The position numbers were made by a program, and so were the translations under genes. The notes under the pieces were generated by a model. It was not told the origin of the DNA. It did not search any database and saw only the letters and a list, made by a program, of their open reading frames with translations. A DNA stretch of 64,000 bases. Origin: an uncultured Lachnospiraceae bacterium. Its GTDB lineage: Bacteria; Bacillota; Clostridia; Lachnospirales; Lachnospiraceae. Positions 8,434-17,290 of this stretch are shown here, in pieces (the first letter of the stretch is position 1; every line of letters starts with the position of its first letter). The stretch lies in NCBI GenBank assembly GCA_946491665.1, contig CAMLYL010000001.1, positions 1-64,000 of the forward strand, in the 5' to 3' direction.

Positions 8434-9315
8434 TTACATAATTCTCTCGCCGAGACCGGTAGCATCATACGTTGATACCGCCTCTACTTCCCGTCGGAAT
8501 TCATCCGACTGAATCAGATAAATCAGCCGCTGAAACTCCGGCCGCTTCAGATCCTCTTCCCGGAAAATCATATCATAATCTTCCTGCTTCAAAGGAATAA
8601 AATCCAGTCCTTCCATCATTCGGCAGGTTTTTTCATTTCCGATAGCCACATCCGCAGCCCCCCGCAGAACTGCCGTGGCAGCCGAGTAATGAGATGAAAC
8701 CACATCATTATATCCATAAATCTCTCCATGGCCGATTCCCAGCTTCTTGCACATCTCGTCCACAAACACGCGGATACCGCTGCCCTTGTCACGGTTCACC
8801 ATGCGGATATTTTTTCTTGTCAGATCTTCAAAGGTTCTGATATTCTTGGGATTCCCCTTCTCTACATAGAACCCCTGCCACCGTTTCAGCAAATGATACA
8901 CTGCCAGCTTTTCTCCCGGAAGCATTCTGGTTACATAGGGCAGATTGTAGGTATCTGACTCAGAATCCCACAGATGGGCTGTCGCCACACAGTTATCATT
9001 CTGATACATCTCATACAGTCCCCGATAACTCCCCATAGGAGACCGGAACGCTTTCATACGGAAGCCTTCCTCATCGTTAAACAGCGCACAGAGAGCATCC
9101 AGGATCTGATCCTGACCGCAGATAATAATCTTGTCTGTATCATCATCCGAGATAGGCGTTCCCATAAAATCATATACTTCTGACTTCGAGATCCGGAACT
9201 GTTTTCCAAGCTTGGTCGCCCGCAGTTCTCCTCTTTTAATCATTTCGTACACAGTATTCTTCTTGATCTGCAAAAGATCCGCAACATCCTGAGGCGACAA
9301 AAACTTCTCTTCCAT
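8434..9315 (-). CDS. Excisionase-type HTH regulator fused to a periplasmic-binding-protein-like domain
   Basis: Residues 5-52 form an HTH_17/excisionase-like DNA-binding domain (SPQDVADLLQIKKNTVYEMI). Residues about 62-290 resemble the PBP-like domain (PF12727 type) seen in regulators related to molybdate or tungstate uptake (family knowledge). There is no signal peptide, so the ligand is sensed in the cytoplasm. ATG 9315 follows GGAGGGG. The position between Moco-related genes suggests oxyanion or cofactor sensing, but the sugar transporter downstream could equally be its target; the terminator in between argues against co-transcription. Confidence 0.75.
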   Translation of the reverse strand: MEEKFLSPQDVADLLQIKKNTVYEMIKRGELRATKLGKQFRISKSEVYDFMGTPISDDDTDKIIICGQDQILDALCALFNDEEGFRMKAFRSPMGSYRGLYEMYQNDNCVATAHLWDSESDTYNLPYVTRMLPGEKLAVYHLLKRWQGFYVEKGNPKNIRTFEDLTRKNIRMVNRDKGSGIRVFVDEMCKKLGIGHGEIYGYNDVVSSHYSAATAVLRGAADVAIGNEKTCRMMEGLDFIPLKQEDYDMIFREEDLKRPEFQRLIYLIQSDEFRREVEAVSTYDATGLGERIM

Positions 9316-9392
9316 AAGCCCCTCCTTTCCAATCGTTTCTGCTGTCTTACAAAAGATGAGCTGCTTTCTATTCCGGTCTCTTCACTGTCTCC

Positions 9393-10070
9393 CTATGATT
9401 CACACATATCAATGGTCTTTCTGATCAGCGCTATGGTGCTCTCCACCGGATAACCGAACAGAAGTCCCACAGTCGCCAGCGCTTCCTGCCCCAGACAATC
9501 ATGAAGCTCAATGGAGCAGAGCTCTTCATTGCCGAACCAGGATAATTCCTGATCAAAATAAAACCTTATTGTCTCTGAATCCAGAGTAACCCCACTGGCC
9601 TCATAAACGCCGAGAAGGCGCTCCAGATCAAAATAATCTGACAGCTTTCCTTTCCTGCTGATATAAAGCATATAGCGATACTCTCTGGGATGATAGGGAT
9701 AGCAGTAATACTCCTCCCCTGTCTCCGCCAGAATAGTCATATAATCACTGGCCGATTCCGGATAAATCGTTGCCGCTATTTTTTTCCCATTCTGAACTGC
9801 ATAATTCATATAAGAAACTACCGGAATCGGACCGTAATTATTGCTGCAGCAGATCAGGTTATACCAGCTCAGATAAGGACTGTCATAACCTTCTGCACAG
9901 GCGGGAAAAAACAGCCGTTTACAGGTTACCTCCCGGGATCCCTGCTCCGGGAAACAGTAACGCAGAGACACAGTTACCTGTTCCCCCTCCTGGCTCCGAT
10001 ACAGAGAAAAAACAACCCTTTCTCCCACATCGTATCCCTGCTCAAACAGCTTCATCTCTTTTGTTTCCAT
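9393..10070 (-). CDS. Unknown 225-aa protein translationally coupled to GntR
   Basis: I do not recognise this protein. It is soluble, without signal peptide, rich in Tyr, Cys and acidic residues, and has no obvious nucleotide- or metal-binding motif. Its ATG overlaps the gntR stop as TAATG, so translation is coupled. It is the last gene of a leftward group: flavodoxin, MoeA-like, GntR, this protein. The company suggests a role in cofactor handling or in regulation by the GntR ligand. This is inference only. Confidence 0.65.
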   Translation of the reverse strand: METKEMKLFEQGYDVGERVVFSLYRSQEGEQVTVSLRYCFPEQGSREVTCKRLFFPACAEGYDSPYLSWYNLICCSNNYGPIPVVSYMNYAVQNGKKIAATIYPESASDYMTILAETGEEYYCYPYHPREYRYMLYISRKGKLSDYFDLERLLGVYEASGVTLDSETIRFYFDQELSWFGNEELCSIELHDCLGQEALATVGLLFGYPVESTIALIRKTIDMCES

Positions 10071-10756
10071 TATAAATTATACCTTCCGATCACCAATTTA
10101 TCAATATAATACTGTTTAATATACTGCTCATGCTCTTTCAGAGCCGTAATGCTGGCATCCACATCCCTTGCTTTAATTGCCTGGAAAATCTTTTCATGCT
10201 GTTCGTTGGTCTTCTCTCCATGCTCCAGATCATCAAAGGAAGTCACATCAAAACGCTGCTTCTGATTGACCAGCATTTCAAAAATCGTGTCCAGCCGCTT
10301 ATTATTGACATTATGTATAATAAAATTATGAAATTTAATATCCCACTCCATACGCTCCGGAAGCTGGCCCTCTACCGTACACTTTTTCGCCTGTTCCAGA
10401 ATCTGTTCCAGCTTGGCGTCCGCAATAATATTGTAATTTTTCATGGAAACCTGCAGGGCATAAATCTGAAGTACCTCCAGAAGATCATACACCTCCAGAA
10501 TATCCTCCAGTGTGTATACCGGAACAATAATCCCTTTCCCCGGCTCTCCTGATAAAAGTCCGTCTCTGACCAGCTGGCGCAGAGCATAGCGAACCGGAGA
10601 CCGGCTGACCTTATACTTTTCTGTCAGTTTCCGCTCTACCAGCACTGTCCCCGGTTCAAATTCATTATTCAAAATATCTTTCTTTATCTGTTCATAAACC
10701 ATGACCTCTTTGGTGGTCATTCCGAATGCATTTAAATTTGTCTCCTGCGTATACAT
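10070..10756 (-). CDS. GntR-family regulator, FadR/FCD subgroup
   Basis: The 228-residue protein has an N-terminal GntR winged helix (about residues 14-80: YEQIKKDILNNEFEPG, ERKLTEKYKVSRSPVRYALRQL, GLLSGEPGKGIIV) and an all-helical FCD-type C-terminal domain. ATG 10756 is chosen because GAGG lies just upstream; the track start (10768) is a GTG without a site. FCD regulators usually bind small organic acids and recognise dyads like TGGTATACCA. Such dyads occur upstream of this operon (12349), near LysR/symporter (17377) and at the dehydroxylase-like operon (30433), so these are its likely targets. Confidence 0.85.
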   Translation of the reverse strand: MYTQETNLNAFGMTTKEVMVYEQIKKDILNNEFEPGTVLVERKLTEKYKVSRSPVRYALRQLVRDGLLSGEPGKGIIVPVYTLEDILEVYDLLEVLQIYALQVSMKNYNIIADAKLEQILEQAKKCTVEGQLPERMEWDIKFHNFIIHNVNNKRLDTIFEMLVNQKQRFDVTSFDDLEHGEKTNEQHEKIFQAIKARDVDASITALKEHEQYIKQYYIDKLVIGRYNL

Positions 10757-10786
10757 GCCTTCCCTCACTTCTTAATTATCATTCAC

Positions 10787-11731
10787 CTAACTTCTGATCC
10801 TGTAGGCATTCAGCAGAGTTCCTTTTTTCAGAGGTCCCATCCCCGCCGGAATCACCACGCAGGCGTCCACATCCCGAGCATGCCGCAAATGATCTTCTGC
10901 GGCGCTGTCTCTTGGCAGCATTCTCACAATACCGTCGGCAAAAACAAGATGCCCCGGCAAAATCCTCGTCACTTCATTACATTCATCGAAATTCCGGCTC
11001 AGTTCTACCATAATCCGTTCATGAGCTTCTTCCTTCCGCCCAGCAATTTTCTTCAGAACCGGAAGAACAATCAGATAAAACGCCGTCAGAAGCTCCTCTG
11101 AGGTGCCCGCAATTCCGAACACCGGCACATGCTCCATAAATCCTGTGCAGACAGTCGCCCCCGGCTGTATATCAATATGATCGGCCACGATTTCAGCTCC
11201 GGTCTTCTCCAGCATATCCTGTACCCGCGCAAAGTCGTCCGGTTCCGAGCCTCCGCAGACAAACACCGCGTCATAAACGGCAGATGCCATTCTGACTGTA
11301 GAAACCGTCTGCGCCCGCTCCTGCGGAATACAGCCCTGATAGATGGTGGAAAACCCGAATTCTCTTAACGCATTTCCAAGAATATACCGATTTGACTTTT
11401 TCTGTATACCGCTGCCGGAAGGCTCTTCCCCCTCCAGATAATAAAACCCGATCAGCGGCTTGCGATACACCTCCACCTGATGAATCCCCAGGCCGATCAG
11501 CGTCCCATGCAGAGCAGGTCCGATCATGCAGCCCTGTTTTGCAACAATTCTGTCTGTACCGGGGCACGCCTGTCCCGCGTTCTGATCCTGCGCTGCGTCC
11601 GCCTCTGTAATATCCTGAGCCAGAATTCTTCCTGCAGCATTGGCTACCGCCAGCTGTTCCGTATCAAGAGCCGTGCACCGCTCCAATATCATTTCTTCGG
11701 CAAAAACCAAATCATACATTCCTGTTTTCAT
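10787..11731 (-). CDS. Degenerate MoeA-like protein (molybdopterin-binding domain), 314 aa
   Basis: The N-terminus (EQLAVANAAGRILAQDITEADA) and the MoCF-binding core (SNRYILGNALREFGF then VFVCGGSEPDDFARVQDMLE) are MoeA-like, and the C-terminal segment matches MoeA domain IV. It is about 90 residues shorter than the MoeA at 21 kb. It lacks the PxPLDGYAVRA segment, and the usual GLPGNP motif reads GIAGTSEE. It may therefore bind molybdopterin or an intermediate without carrying out molybdate insertion. It lies between flavodoxin and GntR genes in one leftward operon, with its start 8 nt after the flavodoxin stop. Confidence 0.75.
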   Translation of the reverse strand: MKTGMYDLVFAEEMILERCTALDTEQLAVANAAGRILAQDITEADAAQDQNAGQACPGTDRIVAKQGCMIGPALHGTLIGLGIHQVEVYRKPLIGFYYLEGEEPSGSGIQKKSNRYILGNALREFGFSTIYQGCIPQERAQTVSTVRMASAVYDAVFVCGGSEPDDFARVQDMLEKTGAEIVADHIDIQPGATVCTGFMEHVPVFGIAGTSEELLTAFYLIVLPVLKKIAGRKEEAHERIMVELSRNFDECNEVTRILPGHLVFADGIVRMLPRDSAAEDHLRHARDVDACVVIPAGMGPLKKGTLLNAYRIRS

Positions 11732-11738
11732 GAGATCG

Positions 11739-12305
11739 TTATTCTCCTATCGCTAATTTACGTCCAACCTCATAAGCCTCACGTTTCAGATCCATATTCT
11801 TATCGGCTGTCTCCGGATTATTTGCTTCCGGACATACGATACGATGGATCTCCTCCAGACCGAAGCTGGCGTAATTCATTCCAGCAACAAACTCCAGATA
11901 ATCTTTGTTCATATCCGCGTCCGGCATTCCCTGGGTATAAACCGTTACAAGCTTTTTCATGCCATATCTGGGACGTCCTTCCTCTCCCATCAGCGGGAAA
12001 AAGCGGTCGTACAGGTTTTTCGTCATACCGTTGATCTGGCAGAAATAGATAGGAGATCCCACCACAATCACATCTGCCTCTTTCACTTCTTCTATAGCCT
12101 TTGTCAGCTCATCGCTGATGCTGCATTTTCCGTTATTTGCCTGACATCCGAAACAGCCCATGCAGGCAGACATTTTCATTTTAAACAGATAATAACTCTT
12201 CACATCCGCATGATGCTCTTTTGCTCCCCGTTCAATCATCTGAAGAATTGTCGCAGTGTTTCCGTCATAGCGGGGGCTTCCATTAAAAATAACTATTTTT
12301 TTCAT
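11739..12305 (-). CDS. Flavodoxin-like NAD(P)H-dependent FMN reductase
   Basis: The 188-residue protein has the flavodoxin/NADPH-FMN reductase phosphate loop (FNGSPRYDGNT) and GSPIYFCQ. A Cys cluster (CMGCFGCQANNGKC) follows the first third and is typical of the iron-sulfur flavoprotein-like subgroup, though a bound cluster is not certain. It should reduce flavins or transfer electrons in the cytoplasm. ATG 12305 follows AAGGAGAA. It is the first gene of the GntR operon and has a GntR-type dyad about 45 nt upstream. Confidence 0.82.
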   Translation of the reverse strand: MKKIVIFNGSPRYDGNTATILQMIERGAKEHHADVKSYYLFKMKMSACMGCFGCQANNGKCSISDELTKAIEEVKEADVIVVGSPIYFCQINGMTKNLYDRFFPLMGEEGRPRYGMKKLVTVYTQGMPDADMNKDYLEFVAGMNYASFGLEEIHRIVCPEANNPETADKNMDLKREAYEVGRKLAIGE

Positions 12306-12348
12306 CCATCTTCTCCTTCACAAAATCTTATGTTCTTTTTATGTTTCT

Positions 12349-12360
12349 ATTGTATACCAT
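12349..12360. promoter_or_regulatory. Putative GntR (FadR-type) operator, ATTGTATACCAT
   Basis: The dyad lies 44 nt upstream of the flavodoxin start, in front of the operon that encodes the GntR/FCD protein. It matches the subgroup consensus T-N-GT-N3-AC-N-A and resembles TGGTATACCA at 17377 and 30433. On the minus strand TATACAAT within it could also serve as a -10 box, so a bound repressor would block transcription. Confidence 0.5.
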
Positions 12361-12447
12361 CATGCTCAATATTGTTATTCCATTTCAAGATGCACTTATG
12401 CGAAAAACAGTTATAAACTGGGAAAAATATTTCTGATAAAAATCTTT

Positions 12448-12485
12448 GAAAAAAGTGCCCGCGCTTCTTTTCCTGCGCGGGCACT
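12448..12485 (-). terminator. Terminator of the transhydroxylase operon
   Basis: On the minus strand AGTGCCCGCGC/GCGCGGGCACT forms an 11-bp perfect stem followed by TTTTTT, about 40 nt after the athS stop. Confidence 0.88.
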
Positions 12486-12523
12486 CTAACTTTACAACAT
12501 CTCAGACACTATTTCCTGCGGAA

Positions 12524-13348
12524 TTAGTTCATCTCGATATAGTCCAGATTCAGAGACTTGCCGGCAATCTCGATCTCGAGATCTTTTGTTTTTCCGGCTG
12601 CCTCGATGCTGATTGTGTATTTACCATCATCCAGACCATCAAACTTATAATCGCCGAAGAAATTCGTCTTCTGAACTTCTACAAGCTCTCCGTCTTTCTT
12701 AAGCTCTACAGTTGCATCCTCATAGCAGTCGCCGTCAACTAAAATACCGCCTGCTGCAAAGTTCTTTGTGAATCTGTACAGATTCTTATAGAACACATGA
12801 GGATTGGTACCAAGCTCCGGTCTGTAAACCTCCAGACCTTCTGTCTTGATCATAACTTCCATCTCTTCCGGCTCCATATGGTAAGCCTTTAAAGCCTTTG
12901 TGGGGCAGGAATGAGCACATCTCGGAATACCGGGAACCCAGTCAGGATCATCCAGCAGGTGTGCACACATAGTACATTTCTGCGGTTCGCAGGCTTCCTC
13001 GTTGTAATATACTGCTCCATAAGGACACATAGCTACTGCATCCTCTTTTCCCTTTGCAGCTGCCATATCGATCAGCACAATACCGTCTTCTCTTCTTGTA
13101 GCATATCCGGCATCAACAAGAGGACAGTTCTCACAATGCTGACAAGGCATAGGCAGATAAGAATAATCATTTCTGGCATATCTGCCGCGCTCTCTTCTCT
13201 GGATATTCATCCAGCGATGTCCATGGCGGGGCTGGGCGTTTGTATAGCCCGGCCACTCATTATCTACATGCTCATCTTTACATGACATAAAGCAGTTATT
13301 GCAGTCATGACACCATCTGACATCTATAACTAAATACCACTGTTTCAT
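12524..13348 (-). CDS. athS: Pyrogallol-phloroglucinol transhydroxylase, iron-sulfur subunit
   Basis: The 274-residue protein equals the length I recall for the Pelobacter acidigallici small subunit. The N-terminal ~195 residues carry Cys motifs for three [4Fe-4S] clusters (CHDCNNCFMSC, CQHCENC, CEPQKCTMC and CAHSCP). The last ~75 residues form a Cna-B-like beta domain (GILVDGDCYEDATVEL, GKYTISIEAAG), an unusual appendage characteristic of this enzyme. It pairs with the molybdopterin subunit encoded 33 nt upstream. The reaction is non-reductive overall: hydroxyl transfer turning pyrogallol into phloroglucinol with a tetrahydroxybenzene cosubstrate (family knowledge). ATG 13348 follows AAAGGAGA. 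Confidence 0.93.
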   Translation of the reverse strand: MKQWYLVIDVRWCHDCNNCFMSCKDEHVDNEWPGYTNAQPRHGHRWMNIQRRERGRYARNDYSYLPMPCQHCENCPLVDAGYATRREDGIVLIDMAAAKGKEDAVAMCPYGAVYYNEEACEPQKCTMCAHLLDDPDWVPGIPRCAHSCPTKALKAYHMEPEEMEVMIKTEGLEVYRPELGTNPHVFYKNLYRFTKNFAAGGILVDGDCYEDATVELKKDGELVEVQKTNFFGDYKFDGLDDGKYTISIEAAGKTKDLEIEIAGKSLNLDYIEMN

Positions 13349-13381
13349 TTCGATATCTCCTTTCTGACAACATCTGCGGAA

Positions 13382-15982
13382 TTAATAAATTTCGTAGATA
13401 CCGCCGTCCCATTTTTCTACTTCAATCTGAGCACTGTTGGGTGCCATACCGCATGCATACTTGGACATGTAACGATCCGGTGTAAGGATATTTACACAAC
13501 CGCCGCGGTCTGCGGAGTTACCCGGTTTTCCAAGAGGTGCGTACTCTGCACAGGACTCATAAGAATGAACCGTACCAGGCTGTACACGCTCACCAACCTG
13601 TGCGCAGAGGATTACGGAACCTCTGTCGTTGTAAGCACGAACCAGATCGCCGTCTTTGATTCCACGAGCCTCTGCATCAACGGTATTCATACGGATAATC
13701 CAGTAATACCATCCGTCTACCAGTACACGGTGATCCTTGATATCCATCATGAAGGAATCCTTTGCATCACCCATGGTATGCATGGAGAATCTGGGATGAG
13801 GAGAAAGCATACCCAGAGGGTATTTCTTTGCAACCTCAGCATGCCAGCTCTCCCAGGCCGGAACATACTTATGCATTGCAGGACGATACTCATCAACGAA
13901 GCCCTGCTCCTCAAAACGTTTCAGGGACGTGGAGATAAACTCAATCTTACCTGTGGTTGTCTGCAGACCCTTCAGACCTACTGTCTGGTTCGGAGCCGGA
14001 CCCCAGTCAGGTGTATCACGCTCACGATCCTCAGCGAACCAGCGAAGCGCAACTGTTTTCTTTCTGTTCGGATTATCCGGAACTACCAGGTAGCCCTTCT
14101 TGAAGAAGTCTTCCCAGCTCATCAGCTTCGGACAATCTGTTGCGTTATAATACTGTTCTACCCATTTCAGCTCATCCTTACCCTCAGTAAAGATATCGTA
14201 AATGCCAAGCTTCTCGGAAAGATAAGCATAAATCTCATAATCAGATTTAGACTCGCCAAGAGGCTCAATACATTTTGCCTGCAGGGAGATTACACGGTTG
14301 TTTGCCATCTGGAAGTTATCCGGAATATAACCGGAGCAGTTTGCAAACTCGGAGATATCCCATCTCTCGTAGTTGGTACATGCCGGAAGGATGATATCAG
14401 CAAACGGAACCTCGCCCTCCATCCAGATAGACTGGGAAATTACGCACTCCAGAGACTCTGTACGGTACATCTTTGCATATCTGTTGGTAGCAGTCATGGT
14501 ACCGATATGAGATCCGCCGTAATGCCAGTACATCTTAATGCTGCCGTAACCGGGAGCCGGATACTGATAGGGATGCATCTGAGTTTCAATTGTAGCTCCG
14601 CAGAATCCCTTGCCGTACCACTCGAACTTGCCGTTCATAATACACTCCGGAATCTTCAGACGGGGAATATGCTGACCTGCTTCCCAGTTCAGTTTTACAG
14701 GAGCCGGGAATGTAGTCTTGCCGTCGAACATTCTCCATGCAAACTTGAAGCCTGCTGCGGAGTTCGCTGTATCACCGGAGATACCGCCCTCTGCATAACC
14801 AGGGAAGTAGAACTCGTAGTCAGTGGGAACACCCTGAGTAGTTGACCAGATATTGGAACCGGGTTTACCCATTCCCTGCATGGTTGCAAGAGCGATCATA
14901 CCACGTGTCCACTCAATACCATGAGTTGCACGGCAGGCGCCGCCCCAGCCGCCCATACCGCCGGCTGCAAGGTATGTATTCTTCTTTGCCCACTCACGAG
15001 CCAGTGCACGAATCTCACATGCGGGAACGCCGGATTCTTTCTCTGCCCACTCACAGGTCTTCGGAATACCGTCCTCGCCGTTGCCAAGCACGTACTCTGC
15101 CCACTCTTCAAATCCATAAGCATGAGTCTTTACATATTCTTTATCGTAAGTTCCCTCTGTCAGCCATGTATATGCGATAGCGAAAGAAATCGCATGGTCT
15201 GTACCAACCTTGGGTGAGAACCATTTAATTCCCCACATATTTGCGGAATGGTTGAAGAAGGGATCGATGAATACCATCTTTACTCCCAGCTCATCCAGCC
15301 AGCGACGTCTGATATGGGACTCGTATGCAGCATAGATACCGCTGTTTACTTCCGGGTCAGAGGACCAGAATACGATCATCTCTGCATATTTCAGACCATC
15401 CTCTAACAGGTCATACTGCTCCGGACAGCCAAGTCTCCAGGAGAATCCCCACATATGCATACCGCCCCAGTGCCATCCTTCCCAGGAATCCGGGTTGTGA
15501 TCTGCATAAGTGAATCCCATCAGGTTCATAAAACGGAAGTATGTAGAATGACGATATCCTACATTACCCCATAAGTGGTGAGATGAAGGTGTGGACATGA
15601 TAGATGCCGGACCGCTCTCTCTCTTAATTCTGTTTACTTCGCTGACAACAAGATCTCTTGCCTCTTCCCAGCTGATTCTCTCATAGCCTGAAGTTCCCCG
15701 GTTCTGAACATTTCTCTCACCATTGGGATCCCAGTCTACACGTTTCATCGGGTAGAGGATACGACGATCAGAATAAATCATAGACTTCTGACCGGCAGTA
15801 AACGGTGCAATAGTCGTATATCTCGGTGCCTTGAATTCTCTGCCTCTAGCCTTAATTGTCCAGCCTTCCGGATCTGTCTCATCAAAATCCATCGGTGTAA
15901 TACGAACAATTTTGCCATCCTTTACATACACAAACACAGGACCGCCGGTGCTGGAATTAGTCAAACGAATTTCGCCTTCCAT
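13382..15982 (-). CDS. athL: Pyrogallol-phloroglucinol transhydroxylase, molybdopterin subunit
   Basis: The 866-residue protein belongs to the DMSO reductase family and matches the Pelobacter transhydroxylase throughout as I recall it. It has no N-terminal Cys cluster, as in that enzyme. The active-site stretch HNPDSWEG gives D165-S166-W167; S166 corresponds to Mo ligand Ser175 and H135 (STPSSHH) to His144, a constant offset of nine. ATG 15982 follows AGGAGG and opens the conserved MEGEIRLTNSS; the track start adds 19 unsupported residues. The cytoplasmic enzyme converts pyrogallol, the product of the UbiD enzyme at 30.7 kb, to phloroglucinol. Its promoter carries the MerR-type operator at 16150. 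Confidence 0.95.
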   Translation of the reverse strand: MEGEIRLTNSSTGGPVFVYVKDGKIVRITPMDFDETDPEGWTIKARGREFKAPRYTTIAPFTAGQKSMIYSDRRILYPMKRVDWDPNGERNVQNRGTSGYERISWEEARDLVVSEVNRIKRESGPASIMSTPSSHHLWGNVGYRHSTYFRFMNLMGFTYADHNPDSWEGWHWGGMHMWGFSWRLGCPEQYDLLEDGLKYAEMIVFWSSDPEVNSGIYAAYESHIRRRWLDELGVKMVFIDPFFNHSANMWGIKWFSPKVGTDHAISFAIAYTWLTEGTYDKEYVKTHAYGFEEWAEYVLGNGEDGIPKTCEWAEKESGVPACEIRALAREWAKKNTYLAAGGMGGWGGACRATHGIEWTRGMIALATMQGMGKPGSNIWSTTQGVPTDYEFYFPGYAEGGISGDTANSAAGFKFAWRMFDGKTTFPAPVKLNWEAGQHIPRLKIPECIMNGKFEWYGKGFCGATIETQMHPYQYPAPGYGSIKMYWHYGGSHIGTMTATNRYAKMYRTESLECVISQSIWMEGEVPFADIILPACTNYERWDISEFANCSGYIPDNFQMANNRVISLQAKCIEPLGESKSDYEIYAYLSEKLGIYDIFTEGKDELKWVEQYYNATDCPKLMSWEDFFKKGYLVVPDNPNRKKTVALRWFAEDRERDTPDWGPAPNQTVGLKGLQTTTGKIEFISTSLKRFEEQGFVDEYRPAMHKYVPAWESWHAEVAKKYPLGMLSPHPRFSMHTMGDAKDSFMMDIKDHRVLVDGWYYWIIRMNTVDAEARGIKDGDLVRAYNDRGSVILCAQVGERVQPGTVHSYESCAEYAPLGKPGNSADRGGCVNILTPDRYMSKYACGMAPNSAQIEVEKWDGGIYEIY

Positions 15983-16027
15983 GTGATAAACCTCCTTAAT
16001 TAATAAATTGTAATCAACTTTTCGCTC

Positions 16028-16095
16028 CATGGTTTTCATACGGGATGCGGTCGTGAGTAGAGGATGGTTGCTCCCACACCCATATGAAAACCATG
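16028..16095 (-). promoter_or_regulatory. Long stem-loop in the transhydroxylase leader
   Basis: Two 17-nt arms (16028-16044 and 16079-16095, one mismatch) can pair to form a stem around a 34-nt loop in the athL mRNA leader, between the predicted start of transcription near 16133 and the start codon. No terminator U-tract follows. It may be an mRNA stabiliser, a protein-binding site or part of an unrecognised riboswitch. It did not match what I remember of the Moco riboswitch. Confidence 0.55.
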
Positions 16096-16139
16096 AACAT
16101 CCTGAGAGGGAAACATCTCATTTCCCTTTCTGTGACTGC

Positions 16140-16170
16140 ATTATAAGGTGTATTCTAAAAATACAGTCAA
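16140..16170 (-). promoter_or_regulatory. athL promoter with MerR-type operator
   Basis: Minus strand: TTGACT (16165-16170), 19-bp spacer, TATAAT (16140-16145). The dyad GTAT-N7-ATAC (16150-16164) abuts the -35 box. Over-long 19-bp spacers with a central dyad are the hallmark of promoters that MerR proteins activate by DNA distortion. The same design is found at 17464, 30633, 34391 and 34469. Confidence 0.85.
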
Positions 16171-16224
16171 TACCTGAAAATGATTTTTTTATACTTTTCC
16201 GACAATTTTTCCGGGCAATAGAGA

Positions 16225-16257
16225 GGGCTTCTCGTAGATACTCACTACAAGAAGCCC
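16225..16257. terminator. Terminator hairpin downstream of the LysR gene
   Basis: GGGCTTCTCGTAG/CTACAAGAAGCCC (one mismatch) forms a stem ending about 50 nt after the lysR stop. T-rich sequence flanks it on the plus-strand side (TTTCTT); on the minus side only TCTCT follows, so efficiency for lysR is uncertain. Confidence 0.55.
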
Positions 16258-16305
16258 TTTCTTCCTATTAAAATACATCATTTTAACGAAAGCTTCCGGC
16301 GCGGT

Positions 16306-17223
16306 TCAGATGTCTTTCTTATCATGAAGATTGGAATATTTCTGCGCGTAGGAAAACAGTTCATTCAGAATCGGAGTCCTGTTCTTCTCCTTCCTGGTAA
16401 GCTGCATGGGGAGATATTTCTGAGGAACATCCTCCTCTATGGGAATAAATCTCAGATTCATATTGGAGATCACCTCCGCCTCCTCAAATACCAGGGCAAC
16501 TCCCTCTCCCATCTCCAGCAGATAAAGCAGCTCGTCAAAATCCTCAATCTGAGCTGTAATCCGGGGATAGAAGCCAAATACGCCGCAGACCTTGATCAGA
16601 TAATCATCCTCCGGCTTCAGTTCCATGGGAAGATACCGAAGAAAAGAACTGTCCTTGAAATCCGCCAGCGTCACATTCTTTTTAAAGAAAAGCGGATGCT
16701 TTTTATGCACGGCAATCCCCACACGGGAATAAAACAACGTCAGCTTCTCCACACCACGGACCATCTTCACATCATGATCCGCGATCAGAATCACATCATA
16801 ATAATCATTCAGAAGGCCCTCCACAATCTTCTTCTGAGAGGCCCGCTCCTTGATAATCTGAATCTCCGGATGCTCCTCCCGGAATCCAAAAAGCACCTGA
16901 GAGAGATAGCTGTTGGCTTTTATATGATTCTGACATCCGATGGTGATGGTTCCCGAATACTTCCGCACGGAATTTTTCGCCCGTGTCATCACCATATTCC
17001 AGTTGGAAAGCATCTCTTCCAGCGTCTCTGCCAGCATCTGGCCCTGCACAGTCAGCTTTACCCCCTTTGTATTACGGTCAAACAAAACCAGATCCCACTC
17101 CTCTTCCAGAGATGAGATCTGACGGCTGATATTCGACTGGGAAATAAACAAATGTTTTGCTGCTTTTGTGAAACTCAGGCATTTTGCCACCTCCAGAAAA
17201 CAGCGGACCTGCAAATCATTCAT
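16306..17223 (-). CDS. LysR-family transcriptional regulator
   Basis: The 305-residue protein has a LysR HTH at residues 1-60 (CFLEVAKCLSFTKAAKHLFISQSNISRQISSLEEE) and a LysR substrate-binding domain from about residue 90. ATG 17223 is chosen: AGGGGAAA precedes it and the family normally begins here; the track ORF adds 42 unsupported residues. It is divergent from the symporter gene. Its N-terminus is nearly the same as the truncated LysR at 44.9 kb, so that fragment arose from a close relative. Possible targets are the symporter or the dehydroxylase-like operon; no T-N11-A site was convincing. Confidence 0.88.
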   Translation of the reverse strand: MNDLQVRCFLEVAKCLSFTKAAKHLFISQSNISRQISSLEEEWDLVLFDRNTKGVKLTVQGQMLAETLEEMLSNWNMVMTRAKNSVRKYSGTITIGCQNHIKANSYLSQVLFGFREEHPEIQIIKERASQKKIVEGLLNDYYDVILIADHDVKMVRGVEKLTLFYSRVGIAVHKKHPLFFKKNVTLADFKDSSFLRYLPMELKPEDDYLIKVCGVFGFYPRITAQIEDFDELLYLLEMGEGVALVFEEAEVISNMNLRFIPIEEDVPQKYLPMQLTRKEKNRTPILNELFSYAQKYSNLHDKKDI

Positions 17224-17290
17224 ATAAGTTTCCCCTTTCATCCCTTCTGTTTTATTATCAGAAAATCTTATCTGTCCATATCTCATTCTT

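Noticed and set aside
13565-14845. 426-aa plus-strand ORF
   Set aside because: Antisense to the transhydroxylase large subunit; no family features.
16027-16096. Molybdenum cofactor riboswitch in the athL leader
   Set aside because: The stem is real, but the loop sequence does not match the Moco RNA motif as I remember it; kept only as an unnamed structure.
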